From the NCBI GenBank assembly GCA_018857735.1, contig JABMCL010003792.1:755001-819000 (forward strand): a stretch of 64,000 nt of DNA. Reading direction: 5' to 3'. The position numbers were made by a program, and so were the translations under genes. Origin of the DNA: Alviniconcha marisindica (lineage: Eukaryota; Mollusca; Gastropoda; Provannidae). The notes under the pieces were generated by a model, which was not told the origin of the DNA, searched no databases, and saw only the letters and a program-made list of their open reading frames with translations. Positions 1-10,520 of this stretch are shown piece by piece. Numbering within the stretch: the stretch's first letter is position 1; each line of letters starts with the position of its first letter.

Positions 1-31
1 AAAAGAGTGACCTTGGACGAAACGTGCACAA

Positions 32-152
32 ATGTCCAAAACGTTGGGACTCGCGGCCGCTGCTGGTGCGGGGCTTTGTTTCATCGGCTACTGCATATAC
101 TTCGACAGAAAGCGTAGAAGCGACCCTAATTTTAAACAGAAGCTTCGAGAGA
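32..152 (+). CDS. TOMM20: TOMM20 coding exon 1
   Basis: Encodes residues 1-40 plus the first base of codon 41: membrane anchor and the FDRKRRSDPNF signature. It ends before GTAAGTTG (strong donor), phase 1. The A of ATG is at 32. Confidence 0.95.
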
Positions 153-3100
153 GTAAGTTGAGAGTATTAGAAATAATCCAACTTTGCCTGGTTCGGTCTC
201 TAGTCGCCACGCTTTTTCAGTTTCTGTAAAAGTGTAATCGTGTAAAATGGAGGGGATGCGTAGCCGTAGGGACTGGAAACCGAGTAAAAAAACACATTAC
301 CAGACCGATTCAGCTTTATTATTACTTTTAAGGCTCTAGGAGTTTGAAGAGACTGAACAAGGACTGTAACCTTACCTATTTTTCTTCTGAACTGTGGCCG
401 AGTCAGTGACTGAGGAAATTTTCATTGATAACCGGTGCACGGCACTATTGGCAGATTCTGCAGTCCAGCTCCAAGATCTTACATAATTTTATCCAGTATG
501 TAACGGGACACTGTCGTTTTGGCACAACGACAGACAGCATTTTATTTTAAAATATTTTCTCTGTTATACTATAGTAAGTACAAATTCATCTCTTTGGTCT
601 AGACTATCTCAACATGTATGTCGATCACAACAGTAAGGCATCATTTGATAATACTGTCTTGTGTGTATTGTAAATTCTGTTTGTTCACATGTTCCAATGT
701 GATCTATCTAGGTCAAGATACCACACAACAAAAAGCATTACGTAGGGTTCATAATGAGTGGTGTTGATAACAATCCGAATATGATGTCCACTTTAATCTT
801 GCTGAACATTGCTAACCATGCTGACAATGATGTAATGATTTGGCCATTCTTGGGTATGCAAAGAAGGGGCAACACATGATGTTTTACTTAGATACAGGCA
901 GACAAAAAAGTGTCTTAACTCTTATTAAGTTATTCTCTGAATATTCACTGTCCTCGTTTAGATTGTCCTAGCTTGGTGGTTGTTAATGTTATGAAAGGTT
1001 TCTGTACACAGTAGAGTGCAATTTTGTCAACTATTACTATAGGTCACACTATGTGGTGGCTTTTTCTTTGCATGTGATGATTATTGATTAATAGTAATAC
1101 TGTAATTTGTGAAAATGTTAAGTTTTTACACATCATTTCAAGTTGTTGTTTTTAGTTTTTTGATTGTTTAAAGTAGAGTTCAAGTCACAGTCACTCTCAC
1201 CACTTACATTGTTTTAAAGGTCAAAGATCAGTCCACTGTGGCTCATTGAGCTGAGATGACTGTGGATGAATGTTCACTGTTCAGTTACATTACTTACATT
1301 AGTTACATCTTACAAGTAACATGATTATGATACACTTTTAAGTTTTATGTGAGCATTACAATTATAAGTATGAGCTTGTTTCCATGATTCATGATTGGTT
1401 TCCAGTCTGTGCCTGGACAGCATAGTCAGCTGAGCTACTGTGGACAGGTTTTTTGGGTCAAGAGTGTATTTTCACATTGTGATTGTATGGTGTTCAACTG
1501 TAACATGCCACCTGGAGCAAAATGACTAGAGTCTTTTACTTGTTTTAGTTTATTTGCTATACTGTGGTGACAGTGGCGAGTGGGATAGGGGATGGAACAC
1601 CAAAATAAGTTGGCATAGCTGCCAGGATCGAACCATGACCTTCTAGCCTCAAGTCAGGTGCTCTGCCACTGAGCTATAACGTAAATCTATAAATAATGTA
1701 GTCCCTGCAGTTATATATCTGATATAGACTAAAAGTAAAATGCTGCTGACAAATTACATTTAAAAAGTTGTAATTTAAGTGATTCTCAGTGTCGATATAT
1801 GTAATGTATATATATTTATGTGGATGTTATTGTTATACATTTTGAAATTTAGCTCACAAATACTATATTTGTACTTAACAGTTAGTGTCTTATGTTTCTA
1901 TAGATTTGCCCTGTAAAACAGTGCAGACAATTCATCAAAATATAAAACACTTTGGTGTAAAACTGTAATTATGTATTCAGTTAAACTTGAAATCTTGTTT
2001 CTATTTCAGTCACCAATTTATCACTTATATCAGTCTACCCTTATTCCCTTTACTTTGTCGAGAAACCACAGATGTTGGCTTCCTACAGTTTGTAGTCTGT
2101 TTTCAGGAAGTTAAGATTCTGATTTTGGTAAAACACTTTAAATTTTGCAAGAGAGAAAAGTGGTCCATGGGGAAGAGGAAAAAAGCAAACATAATTTTTT
2201 TTGGCATACTTATACTGACTTTTTGTGGAACTCTGCAAAACAGATGATGTAAGGGAAGCAAATATAATTTAACCACCAGGAATATTTCTGGCTTAAAAAT
2301 ATGGATGATGTATATTACTGTGTGTGATTAAAGCCATAGACATGTAAAGTGAAATGGAACTGATATTGATAACAAATTACGGGTCCTATAGATTGGAATG
2401 GAATAAAAAGAAATATGCTTACATCAGCTTTTCTGTCAGTTTAAGCCAGGTCTGGTTTCTTCAAAATTTATGTTTGACAGCCACACAAATGTGAGTGCTG
2501 TCATGTGGACTCAGTCTGTGACATCATTAAAATGATTAATTACAAGCTCTGCAAGCTGAGCAGATGGGCAGTGTTTACAAACCACCAGGTAGCCTGATTA
2601 TACATATTGCAAAATGGATTTTGGTTTGATGCCCTTTAACTTTGAGCCTGAGTACACAGAAGAAGAGTTGCAGCTGCTTTCTGAGACTAAGACTAGAGTA
2701 AGACTTTTAAGAGTGAGAAACTCGGAAAGAATGGGAATCTCAAACTGTTGCAAGTACTGAAGTAGTATGTAGACGTTGGTGTGACCAGTGTTTATAAATT
2801 CAGCATTGTCATTGTATAAACAGAGAATGATCTTTCTGCCCTTCAATGTTTTACCATGATACAAACTTCGCAGTGAACTGGATGTTGAATATCAGGTAAC
2901 AAATCCCTTGAATGTGTTTGTGAGTCACTTGAGTATTCAGCTGTCTTTGTTTTTTTGTTGATGTTTTTTGATTTTGTCTTCTTTTTTTGTCTGGCAGGGA
3001 GGAGGCATGCCAAACAACAGAAGGTACAAACCAAGAGTCAAGTGAGTGTTAACCTATATATCCTATGGGGTTTGCAAACATTTTCAGAAACTTGCATTCA

Positions 3101-5656
3101 CGAAAGACTGGCCTGAGAAAAGACCTGTGGCCATACAAAACACTACACACATTAACGTGATTAAGTTATGCAAAAACAAACGACAACAAAATCCTACAAT
3201 CTCTGCATCTCTACTTGGTGATGAGTATAACAAGAGAGAGATTTAATGTAATGCATTCTGCCATGATTTTTGTTTTTGTGTGTGATAAATGCATTGGGGT
3301 CAGTCAGTTGTGTCTGATGATTTTTTATTTTGCATAAAATACAGTTTTGGGGGAGGGGGTTGGTATTTGTGACCCCTGCATGCTTCTACTGTTCTAGTGA
3401 AATTTAGGCAACATCAACCAATCGCAGCCACAGACAGAATGGGTGAACACTGACTGCACAGCCAGCCCCAGAACAAACTCATAGCCGGACGAGAGTTACC
3501 TCCCCTCAGCTGTGCCATGTTTCTCATTTGCCTTTCCCTGGCTGAGTTTGTAATTTATGTTAGCGTTTGGAAGGCTGGAGAGAGAGGTGTGCGGGGCTGA
3601 ATAAAAGGAAGTGTTAATGTTGGCTTGTCTTTGTGTGCAGCTGCCAGACCTTACCAACCAGGATGCAATGCAGAGGTTCTTCTTGCAGGAGGTTCAACAG
3701 GGAGAGGAGCTTTTGGCAGCAGGTAAGTCTCTCCCTTGTCTCATCTCTCTCCCTCTTTCTTGTTGTCTCATCTCTCTCCCTGTCTCTTCCTTGTCTCATC
3801 TCTCTCCCTCTCTCTTCCTTGTCTCATCTCCCCCTCCCTCCCTCTTCCTGTCCTCCCCCCCCTCCCTATCCTCCCCCCCCCCCCCCTCCCTCTCTGTCTC
3901 TCTCCCCCTCCCTTCCTCTCCCCCCCCTCTCTCTTCTCTTTCTTCTCATCTCTCCCCCTCTCTCTTCCTGTCTCATCTCTCCCCTCTTCTCTTCCTTGTC
4001 TCATCTCTCCCCTCTCTCTTCTTCCTTGTCTCATCTTTCTCCCTCTCTCTTCCTTGTCTCATCTCTCTCTCCCTCTCTCATCTTATCTCTCCCTCTCTCT
4101 CTTCCTTGTTTCATCTCTCCCCCTCTCTCTTCCTAGTCTCATCTCTCCCCCCTCCCTTTTTCTTTCTTCCTTGTCTCATCTCTCCCTCTCTCTTCCTTGT
4201 CTCATCTCTCCCCCTCTTCTTCCTTGTCTATCTTCCCCTCTCTCTTCCTTGTCTCATCTACCCCTCTTTCTTCCTTGTCTCATCTCTCTCTCTTCCTTGT
4301 CTCATCTCCCCCTCTCTCTTCCTTGTCTCATCTCTCCCCCTCTTCTTCCTTGTCTCTCTCTCCCCTCTCTCTCTTCCTTGTCTCATCTCCCCCTCTCTCT
4401 TCCTTGTCTCATCTCCCCCCTCTTTCTTCCTTGTCTCATCTCTCCCCCTCTCTCTTCCTTGTCTCATCTACCCCTCTCTCTTCCTTGTCTCATCTCCCCC
4501 TCTTTCTTCCTTGTCTCATCTCTCCCCCTCTTTCTTCCTTGTCTCATCTCTCTCTCTCCTTTTATCCACCTTCTCCATCCATTCCTTGCTTTCACCCCCT
4601 TCCCCTCTTTCTCTCCCCAGACCCCAAAGGGATGCTGGGGATGTGTAATGTCTACTCCCTGTCTGGAATCCCAGGACTGTCATTTGATTCCCCTTTCCTA
4701 TCTCCTCTCTTGTTTTTCTGCCCCCCGAAGGGAAACCGGGGATGTCTGATGTCTCCCTCCTGTCTGGAATCCCAGGGCTGTCATTTGATTCCCCTTTCCT
4801 ATAGATCTCCTCTCTTGTTTTTTTCTGCCTAGTCCTCTTGCTCTTTCTGTCCTGTCAATTTTCTGCTAATGGTCCATTCTCCTGACTTTTTTTCCAGAAA
4901 TCTTTCAAATATTTTTCGTTAAGGGTTAGGCTTTTTTGTATGGCTGCTGTTGAGCAGCTAGGAGATGGTAGGTGGTATGTGCAGCTTGCGCTGGTATTTG
5001 CCATTATGCATTTATATAACTTTTTTATATTTTTTTTATTGTCTGTTCATTCATTTTTTATTTATTTTTTCTCCCTTTAACCTGGTATTGATAAATTGGA
5101 CAGAATGATACCAGCATGTCCTAATCCTAACCTCATGTGCTGTTTTAACAGGGGTAATACTGAAGGGACTAACTCTTTGAAAATGTGCGTCTGATGTTTG
5201 TGGATGTTTTATGTTTGCGAAGTGATTGGTTTTGTAGATTGACTTGACAGAGGGTTGATATATATATATGTGAGAAGAGTTTAGAAGTGTGTATTTGCTT
5301 ATGACCTGAGATTGACTGTCCTGAGGTGACCCAGTGTGGTTGACAGGACATTAAAATCCAATTACTACTACTACTAGTACTGTTTTTCTGCCTAGTCCTC
5401 TTACTCTTTCTGTCTTGTCATTTTTTTCTGCTAATGGTCCATTCTCCCGACTGTTTTCAAAAAAAATCTCAAACATTTTTCATTAAGCGTAAGGCTTTTT
5501 TGGTAGGTTTCTTGTTGAGGAGTTGGTAGGTGGTATGTGCAGCTTGTTGCCATATGGCACCGAAAGTTGGTATTTGCCATTATGCATAATTTGTACCTTT
5601 TTTTTGTTTTTGTTTCTGTCCATTCCTTTTATATACTTTTCTCAGTCACTTTTCCT

Positions 5657-5709
<53 letters not shown>

Positions 5710-8704
5710 CCCCCCCCCCCACCCCCCCCCATCCTCTTCCCCCCCCCCCCTCTCTCTCTGGTAAAACAGTGTGGTTTGATTGCAGGTGACATTGAGACAG
5801 GCGTAGAACACCTGAGCAACGCTGTCGCTGTGTGCGGTCAGCCCCAACAACTTCTGCAGGTGTTGCAACAGACGCTGCCACCCCAGGTGTTCCAGCTACT
5901 TATCCAGAAACTGCCCTCAGTGGGACAGGTGGGTCTAGTCATGCAGCTGTTTCAGCTTTTATTTTTAACCCAGAAACTGCCCTTTGTGGGACAGGTGGGT
6001 CTAGTCATGCAGGTGTTCCAGCTTTTTACACCAAAACTGCCCTCAGTGGGATCTAGTCATGCAGGTGTTCCAACTGCTTACCCAGAAACCAGCTTTTGTT
6101 GGACAGGTGGGTCTAGTCGTGCAGGTGTACCCAGAAACTGGCTTTTGTGGGACAGGTGGGTCTAGTCATGCAGGTGTTCCAGTTTTTTACCCAGAAACTG
6201 CCCACATTGGGACAGGTGGGTCTAGTCGTGCAGGTGTTCCTGTTTTTTTTACCCAGAAACTGGCTTTTGTGGGACAGGTGGGTCTAGTCATGCAGGTGTT
6301 CCAGTTTTTTACCCAGAAACTGCCCACATTGGGACAGGTGGGTCTATTCATGCAGGTGTTCCAGCTCCTTATCCAGAAACTGCCCTCAGTGGGACAGGTG
6401 GGTCTAGTCATGCAGGTGTTCTAGCTTTTTACCCAGAAACTGCCCTTTGTGGGACAGGTGGGTCTAGTCATGCAGGTGTTCCAGCTTTTTACCTACAAAC
6501 TGGCGTTTGTGGGACATGTGGATCTAGTCATGCAGGTGTTCCAACTCATTACCCAGAAACTGCCCTCAGTGGGACAAGTATGTGTCTAGAAATGCAGGAG
6601 TTCTCTCTGGAAACTATGACTGTATGAGACCTGTTGGTATCTAGTTGTGCAGGTGTTCAATCAACAACCTACCCCGTGAGGAACAGTTCGAGAGACAGGT
6701 TTATCTGAAAACTGTTGTCTGCGTGATCAATTGATGTCTAGTTGTGTGTTAATGTCTAGTTTTGCAGGTGTTCAATTGACAACCTGCCCTTAGAAGTTTT
6801 AAAGACAGGTTTGTCTGACCACTGTTGTCTGTGTGATGCATTGATGTCTAGGTAGTTGTGCAGGTGTTCAGTCAACAAGCTGCCCTGTGAGGGACAGTTA
6901 AAAAGACAGGTCTGTCTGAAAACTGTTGTCTGTGTGATGCATTGATGTCTAGTTGTGCAGGTGTTCAGTCAACAAGCTGCCCTGTGAGGGACAGTTAAAA
7001 AGACAGGTCTGTCTGAAAACTGTTGTCTGTGTGATGCATTGATGTCTAGGTAGTTGTGCAGGTGTTCAGTCAACAAGCTGTCCTGTGAGGGACAGTTACA
7101 CATCTAGAAATCCAGGATTTCTCTCTGCAAGTGGTTGTTTGTGAGAGCTGTAGATGTCTCGTTGCGTATCCCTAACAAACAGTCCGTTCAGATGTGGGTG
7201 GCTACTGACTGAAAGAGACCAGGTTTCCAGAGTCAGAAGTGACTTTTCCTTCTTTTTCTTTTTCTCTTTTTTGGGGGGTTGGGGGGGGGGGGGGGGGGGG
7301 GTAGTCACGTGGTTGAGATTCTACCACAGAAGTCCATTCTCTCTGCAATAATTATTCTATGTTAAAACTGTATCAGAAGTGATAAAATGACTATGTCAGC
7401 TGCACCCAACTATTGACCCTTCTCATTTAATGATAACACCAGTGCCCACAAAGCCAAGGTCACTGTGAGTGTCCTAACAGAGCAAAGCAGCCAGGTTCTG
7501 GCCGACCCCTGAAATAGACCAAACCTGGCGCCCTGTGACTTTTGGTTGTCTCCCCTTGTCAAAGGAAAGCTGGCTGGGTGGAAATTTTCCGGCATTCGGG
7601 ACCTTGCAAAAGTCAAGATCCAAACACAAATTTTTAAAAGGAATGCTAATTTAATATGACAGTACAAGGTGCACATTTTGGGGGTAAGCCCTTTTTTGAA
7701 GCGACAAAACAACATTTAAACTGTGAAAAGTACAAATGTACTTATCAGGTTTTACGACTGCAGTATCTTGCAAAAGTAATAAATTCAGCGCTACATGCCT
7801 CGTTTCCGTCCAACTATCGAAATGACTTTAAATCACGATTCAGATGACTGGCACTGTGTGCGAGTGTTTAGTCCTAAAGATGGGTTTGGGCTGTGTGCGA
7901 TGTTGCCAAGAGCAGTAAAGTCCTTTTCAGATGTGACCTCACATTGTTAAACACTGTATGTTTCCATGGATTTGTGCGGGTGGCATGCTAGTTAGTACAA
8001 CTGCAGTGGAGTTCAGGGCAGCATGTCAACAGCAGTGATTATTGTATCACCTTTTGTTGGTGTGGCTTGCCACTAACAGCAGGTTATTGAATATACAGTT
8101 GAAACCCACCTAGGGACAGGACCCAGTGCAATGGCCGTCCTTTAATTACAGCCATTTTGTCTCAGCCTTGGCTTTTTTTTCTTCTTCTGTTTTAATTCCC
8201 TCAGAATTCATTCTGGTGGTGACAGTGTAGCGTTAGGCATAGTCTCCCCCTTCCCCCACCTCCTGGGATCTCGGTTCCTGCCAGTGCCTCTTTGAGAACA
8301 GCTCAGCGTTAAACAGGTCCCACAGCTGTCAAATCTGCGGTCAAATCCAACAGGTTAAACCAAACCAGTCCCACAGCTGGTGGCATAGCCGTGTTTCCCT
8401 TGTGCATACATTAAGTTTTTGTTTGGGGCAGCATAACAGTATCAAGGCAAGTCAAAAATCTTTAATCATCCCTCACATGGCAATTCAGCTTAACTAATAT
8501 AATATAGGGCTCATTAATTTTAATATTTAAAAAATGTAAAAAAGGAGTGCCAAAAAATTTACCTTTAAGAAAATCATAAACAAGCTATACTGGACTAAAA
8601 CCCATAATACAAATATAAAACATCACATAAATTGTAAACTGGTGCATACTCATGTCACACCAGCACACACACACACCCTCCCGCCCCCCATACTTTCACC
8701 ATAC

Positions 8705-8740
<36 letters not shown>

Positions 8741-8774
8741 CTTACACCCCATACTTTTCACCATACCTATACCC

Positions 8775-8806
<32 letters not shown>

Positions 8807-9098
8807 TCCCACCCACCATACTTTCCACCATATCTATACACACACAACACCCCCCCCACCCACCATACTTTTCACCATACCTATACACACACACAACCCC
8901 CCCCCCCCCCCCTGCAAACACACACACACACACCCCTCCTGCCCCCCATACATTTCACCATACCTGTACACACACACACACCAATACTGAGTTAAGGAAG
9001 CTAATGCTGTTCATACACTGTTGCAGAGATTGATGAGCAGCGCCGCAGCAGCAGCCGGCGGAGAAGGACCCACAATAGAGGAAGACGACCTAGAGTGA
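32..9098 (+). CDS. TOMM20: TOM20 mitochondrial import receptor subunit (five exons)
   Basis: TOM20 is the outer-membrane receptor of the TOM complex; it binds amphipathic presequences and passes precursors to the TOM40 pore. Joining 32-152, 2998-3041, 3641-3722, 5786-5928 and 9027-9098 gives 153 codons plus TGA in one continuous frame (human about 145). Residues ~5-25 form the N-terminal membrane anchor, containing the family signature FIGYCIYFDRKRRSDPNF. A basic linker follows, then the receptor domain with LPDL (56-59), the GEELLAAG helix and the highly conserved CGQPQQLLQVLQQTLP block, and an acidic EEDDLE tail. The start was chosen because it is the only ATG preceding the anchor, and it sits 31 bases from the window edge, so the promoter is outside. 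The linker (RRRHAKQQK) and the alanine/glycine-rich stretch before the tail differ from vertebrates. Splice sites are all GT-AG. Identification is by recalled family resemblance and is very secure. Confidence 0.96.
153..2997 (+). other. TOMM20: TOMM20 intron 1
   Basis: 2.8 kb AT-rich intron. It contains a tRNA-like short repeat on the - strand near 1612-1690; otherwise I see no coding segment. The short frames at 1987-2247 and 2598-2864 show no recognisable protein and no codon structure. Confidence 0.85.
1612..1690 (-). repeat. tRNA-derived SINE head or tRNA pseudogene
   Basis: Read on the - strand it has a polymerase III A-box-like TAGCTCAGTGGCAGAGC and, at tRNA-like spacing, a B-box-like GGTTCGATCC. 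The position expected for the anticodon loop reads CTTGAGG (UGA if real). The anticodon stem and acceptor stem do not pair well, so this is not a functional tRNA. A SINE head or decayed tRNA is the best reading. Confidence 0.5.
2998..3041 (+). CDS. TOMM20: TOMM20 coding exon 2
   Basis: 44 bases after a pyrimidine-rich tract ending CTGGCAG. It encodes the basic linker RRRHAKQQKVQTKSQ. The donor used here is the strong GTGAGTG at 3042. A second in-frame donor, GTACAAA at 3024, would shorten the linker by exactly six residues. Both options join exon 3 in phase 0. Confidence 0.88.
3641..3722 (+). CDS. TOMM20: TOMM20 coding exon 3
   Basis: Begins after TTGTGTGCAG and ends at GTAAGTCT. It encodes residues 56-82 plus one base of codon 83 (LPDLTNQDAMQRFFLQ, then GEELLAA), the start of the receptor domain. 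Phase 0 in, phase 1 out. Confidence 0.95.
3725..4612 (+). repeat. CT-rich minisatellite in TOMM20 intron 3
   Basis: Tandem units of roughly 25-35 bases built on CTTCCTTGTCTCATCTC followed by variable CCC/TCTC, with long C runs near 3868-3888. The + strand is almost pure pyrimidine for nearly 0.9 kb. It starts directly at the exon 3 donor. Long frames here in several registers are artefacts of the repeat. Confidence 0.93.
4613..5372 (+). repeat. Dispersed element 1, longest copy
   Basis: About 0.75 kb. The head (GTCTGGAATCCCAG motif, itself duplicated at 4660 and 4769) recurs near 47610. The tail (TGCGAAGTGATTGG, TGACTTGACAGAGGGTTGAT, then GGTTGACAGGACATTAAAATC) recurs at 49265-49570. The copy near 47578-48060 continues into the start of the tail region, which suggests head and tail belong to one non-autonomous element. 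It ends in a short TAC-rich tail. No coding capacity was seen. Confidence 0.75.
5376..5640 (+). repeat. Dispersed element 1, 5'-part copy
   Basis: Repeats the segment CTGCCTAGTCCTCTT through GCCATTATGCATAAT found at about 4820-5015, with moderate divergence. It lies immediately downstream of the longer copy in the same orientation. Confidence 0.7.
5658..5757 (+). repeat. (CT)n plus poly-C tract
   Basis: About 23 CT dinucleotides followed by C runs, ending about 29 bases before the exon 4 acceptor. It probably acts as, or lies beside, the polypyrimidine tract of that acceptor. Confidence 0.95.
5786..5928 (+). CDS. TOMM20: TOMM20 coding exon 4
   Basis: Begins after GATTGCAG and ends at donor GTGGGTCT. 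It encodes the end of codon 83 through residue 130, including CGQPQQLLQVLQQTLP and VFQLLIQKLPSVGQ, the core of the TOM20 receptor domain. The frame stays open past the donor because the following intron repeats the exon end; the exon boundary is set by homology with TOM20 and by the next exon. Confidence 0.94.
5884..6590 (+). repeat. Tandem array copying the end of TOMM20 exon 4 with its donor
   Basis: The last 45 bases of exon 4 plus 15 intron bases (GTGGGTCTAGTCATG) form a 60-base unit repeated about eleven times after the exon. Donor-like starts are at 5929, 5995, 6107, 6156, 6216, 6278, 6338, 6398 and 6458, with weaker ones at 6518 and in the deleted unit near 6050. Unit lengths are mostly 60, with 49, 62 and 66 also seen. 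The unit starting at 6338 differs from the exon by one base over the CCAGC...GGGACAG stretch. Confidence 0.93.
6640..7110 (+). repeat. Second tandem array, about 100-base units
   Basis: Five copies of a unit marked by TGCAGGTGTTCA at about 6645, 6760, 6855, 6953 and 7057, followed by AACAAGCTGCCCTGTGAGGG and GACAGGTCTGTCTGAAAAC. It shares short words (GCAGGTGTTC, CTGCCCT, GTCTAGT) with the preceding exon-derived array and may be a diverged descendant of it. Confidence 0.85.
7111..8640 (+). other. TOMM20: TOMM20 intron 4, middle part
   Basis: Contains a G run at about 7273-7302 and a diverged dispersed repeat at 7605-7760. I see no exon: no frame here resembles TOM20, and exon 4 joins exon 5 directly in phase 0. 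Confidence 0.8.
7605..7760 (+). repeat. Dispersed repeat (family 4) copy
   Basis: The words CAAGATCCA, GGGGTAA, GAAGC and ACAAAAC occur in the same order at 10996-11180, and CAAGATCCA recurs on the opposite strand at 46565-46625. The copies are strongly diverged. Confidence 0.5.
8657..8985 (+). repeat. (CA)n / poly-C compound microsatellite
   Basis: ACACAC blocks alternate with C runs and a repeated CATACTTTTCACCATACCTA segment (about five copies), ending about 40 bases before the exon 5 acceptor. The open frames across it are repeat artefacts. Confidence 0.93.
9027..9098 (+). CDS. TOMM20: TOMM20 coding exon 5 (C-terminus and stop)
   Basis: Follows CTGTTGCAG, phase 0. It encodes RLMSSAAAAAGGEGPTIE then EDDLE and TGA (9096-9098). 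It corresponds to the short RIVSAQSLAEDDVE-type tail of vertebrate TOM20 but is enlarged by an Ala/Gly-rich insertion. Confidence 0.93.
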   Translation, partial: RLMSSAAAAAGGEGPTIEEDDLE

Positions 9099-9529
9099 CT
9101 TTCCCACGGACTCCTTCCTTGATGTCAGCACAATGAGTTCAAAATGTAAATAGCAACACAAAGCATAACGTTGTAAACAAAACAAAAATACAAAGGGCTA
9201 GCAAAATTGACTAATCTTTGGGGGGAAATAACAATATATATGTACCACCAACACAGAATTGTGAAGGCTTGTAGCATGTACTGACAATTTTATTAGCAAA
9301 ACAGTTTATATATAATACATTCTACAATCTTTCAAGCTGTATATTACAGTTGAAACGTGTGTAGCATTTCGGCATTTTTCCAATGGACTGCCCTGATGAA
9401 TCTGCATGAACATATTGTTCATGTGGTGGATGCTTTACTCAACACATGAACATATTGTTCACATAGTGAAGGCTTTACTCAACAATTCCATTTACACCAT
9501 ACATTTGCATGATGTCCCTTATGTAGCAG

Positions 9530-9535
9530 AATAAA
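9530..9535 (+). promoter_or_regulatory. TOMM20: Polyadenylation signal AATAAA (TOMM20)
   Basis: Canonical hexamer 432 bases after the stop codon. A second copy at 9755-9760 and a third at 10040-10045 could give longer 3' ends. Confidence 0.6.
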
Positions 9536-9754
9536 GAGGAAAAAACATGCTTCTTTCATAGAGAGTCCGACAGGTGTGGGAAGTGAATGGACCAAGTTTA
9601 AGAAGTTGGACGCATGCAGTTTTTGTGATGTGCATTTCTTTGAATGATGGTTTTTGTATGAGGCTGAGTGCTGATGTGTGTGATGTTGTCACTTCAGAAT
9701 TATCTTTGCCTATTGCTTGCTTTTCACTTTCAGTCATCCTTTTTCTCATAAACG

Positions 9755-9760
9755 AATAAA
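9755..9760 (+). promoter_or_regulatory. TOMM20: Second AATAAA candidate (TOMM20)
   Basis: Canonical hexamer followed within about 45 bases by a T/GT-rich stretch (TTTTTGTTGTTTTCTTGTG), the usual downstream element. It may be the stronger 3' end. Confidence 0.55.
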
Positions 9761-9839
9761 TCTGACATGTGAACAGTTATATGATGGTAATTTTTGTTGT
9801 TTTCTTGTGATGGTTTCATGACTTTTTTTTTCGTTGTGT

Positions 9840-9851
9840 GTGTGTCTCTCT

Positions 9852-9922
<71 letters not shown>

Positions 9923-9962
9923 CACACACACACACACGCTGAGAGGGACACACACACACACA
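9840..9962 (+). repeat. GT / (CT)n / CA compound microsatellite
   Basis: GTGTGT, then about 36 CT dinucleotides (9846-9918), then CACACA blocks to 9962. Confidence 0.95.
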
Positions 9963-10520
9963 TTCATACCACACTCTCTCAAACTGTCATTGTGGCAATG
10001 AAGATAGCGTATCACATGAGTGTGTGCGTGCGTGTTGTGAATAAACTATCACTGTGCGTCAGTAACCTACTTTTTATTGTGTAACACGTCACTTCATTGT
10101 ACGTCTTACGACAATTTAAAAAAAAAACGTTTTATTAACACCACCCCACCCTGTCTCTCTCTCCCTCTCGTACACACACACACACACATATCCTGGGGGG
10201 GGGGGGGGGGGGGTTGCATTTAAGCCAAGCTGAGAGTTGCTCCTGGGACGGCTGTTAGGCTGTCGGTTCCAATCTCTCTCGTTCGTCTTTTTCCGTCTAG
10301 CATCAAGACATCGACGGAAACACAGGCATATAAACACACCTAAAATATATATTTAAAAAATCTTATTAAAAACAAACGCGTTCACCCCTTCAAAACTGTA
10401 GAGGCACACACACACAACTTAAAAAACTCGATGTACACAGACACACACCCCTCAGCTACGTGTCAACACATACGCCGGCCTTAACTGTCAACATGCATGC
10501 ATAGGTTTATACATTCACAG

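Larger units (their letters stand above)
9099..9780 (+). other. TOMM20: TOMM20 3'UTR
   Basis: AT-rich sequence after the stop. It contains two tandem copies of a ~40-base block, each with a CATGAACA-TAT-TGTTC stem-loop (9405-9423 and 9445-9463), and AATAAA signals at 9530 and 9755. The extent is inferred; the true cleavage site cannot be read. Confidence 0.7.

Noticed and set aside
1612..1690. Functional tRNA-Ser
   Set aside because: A- and B-box-like motifs are present, but acceptor and anticodon stems do not pair, so it is better read as a SINE head or pseudogene.
3611..4832. Long Ser/Leu/Pro-rich open frames (up to 345 codons)
   Set aside because: They are frames through the CT-rich minisatellite in TOMM20 intron 3; several registers are open at once, and the protein is low complexity.
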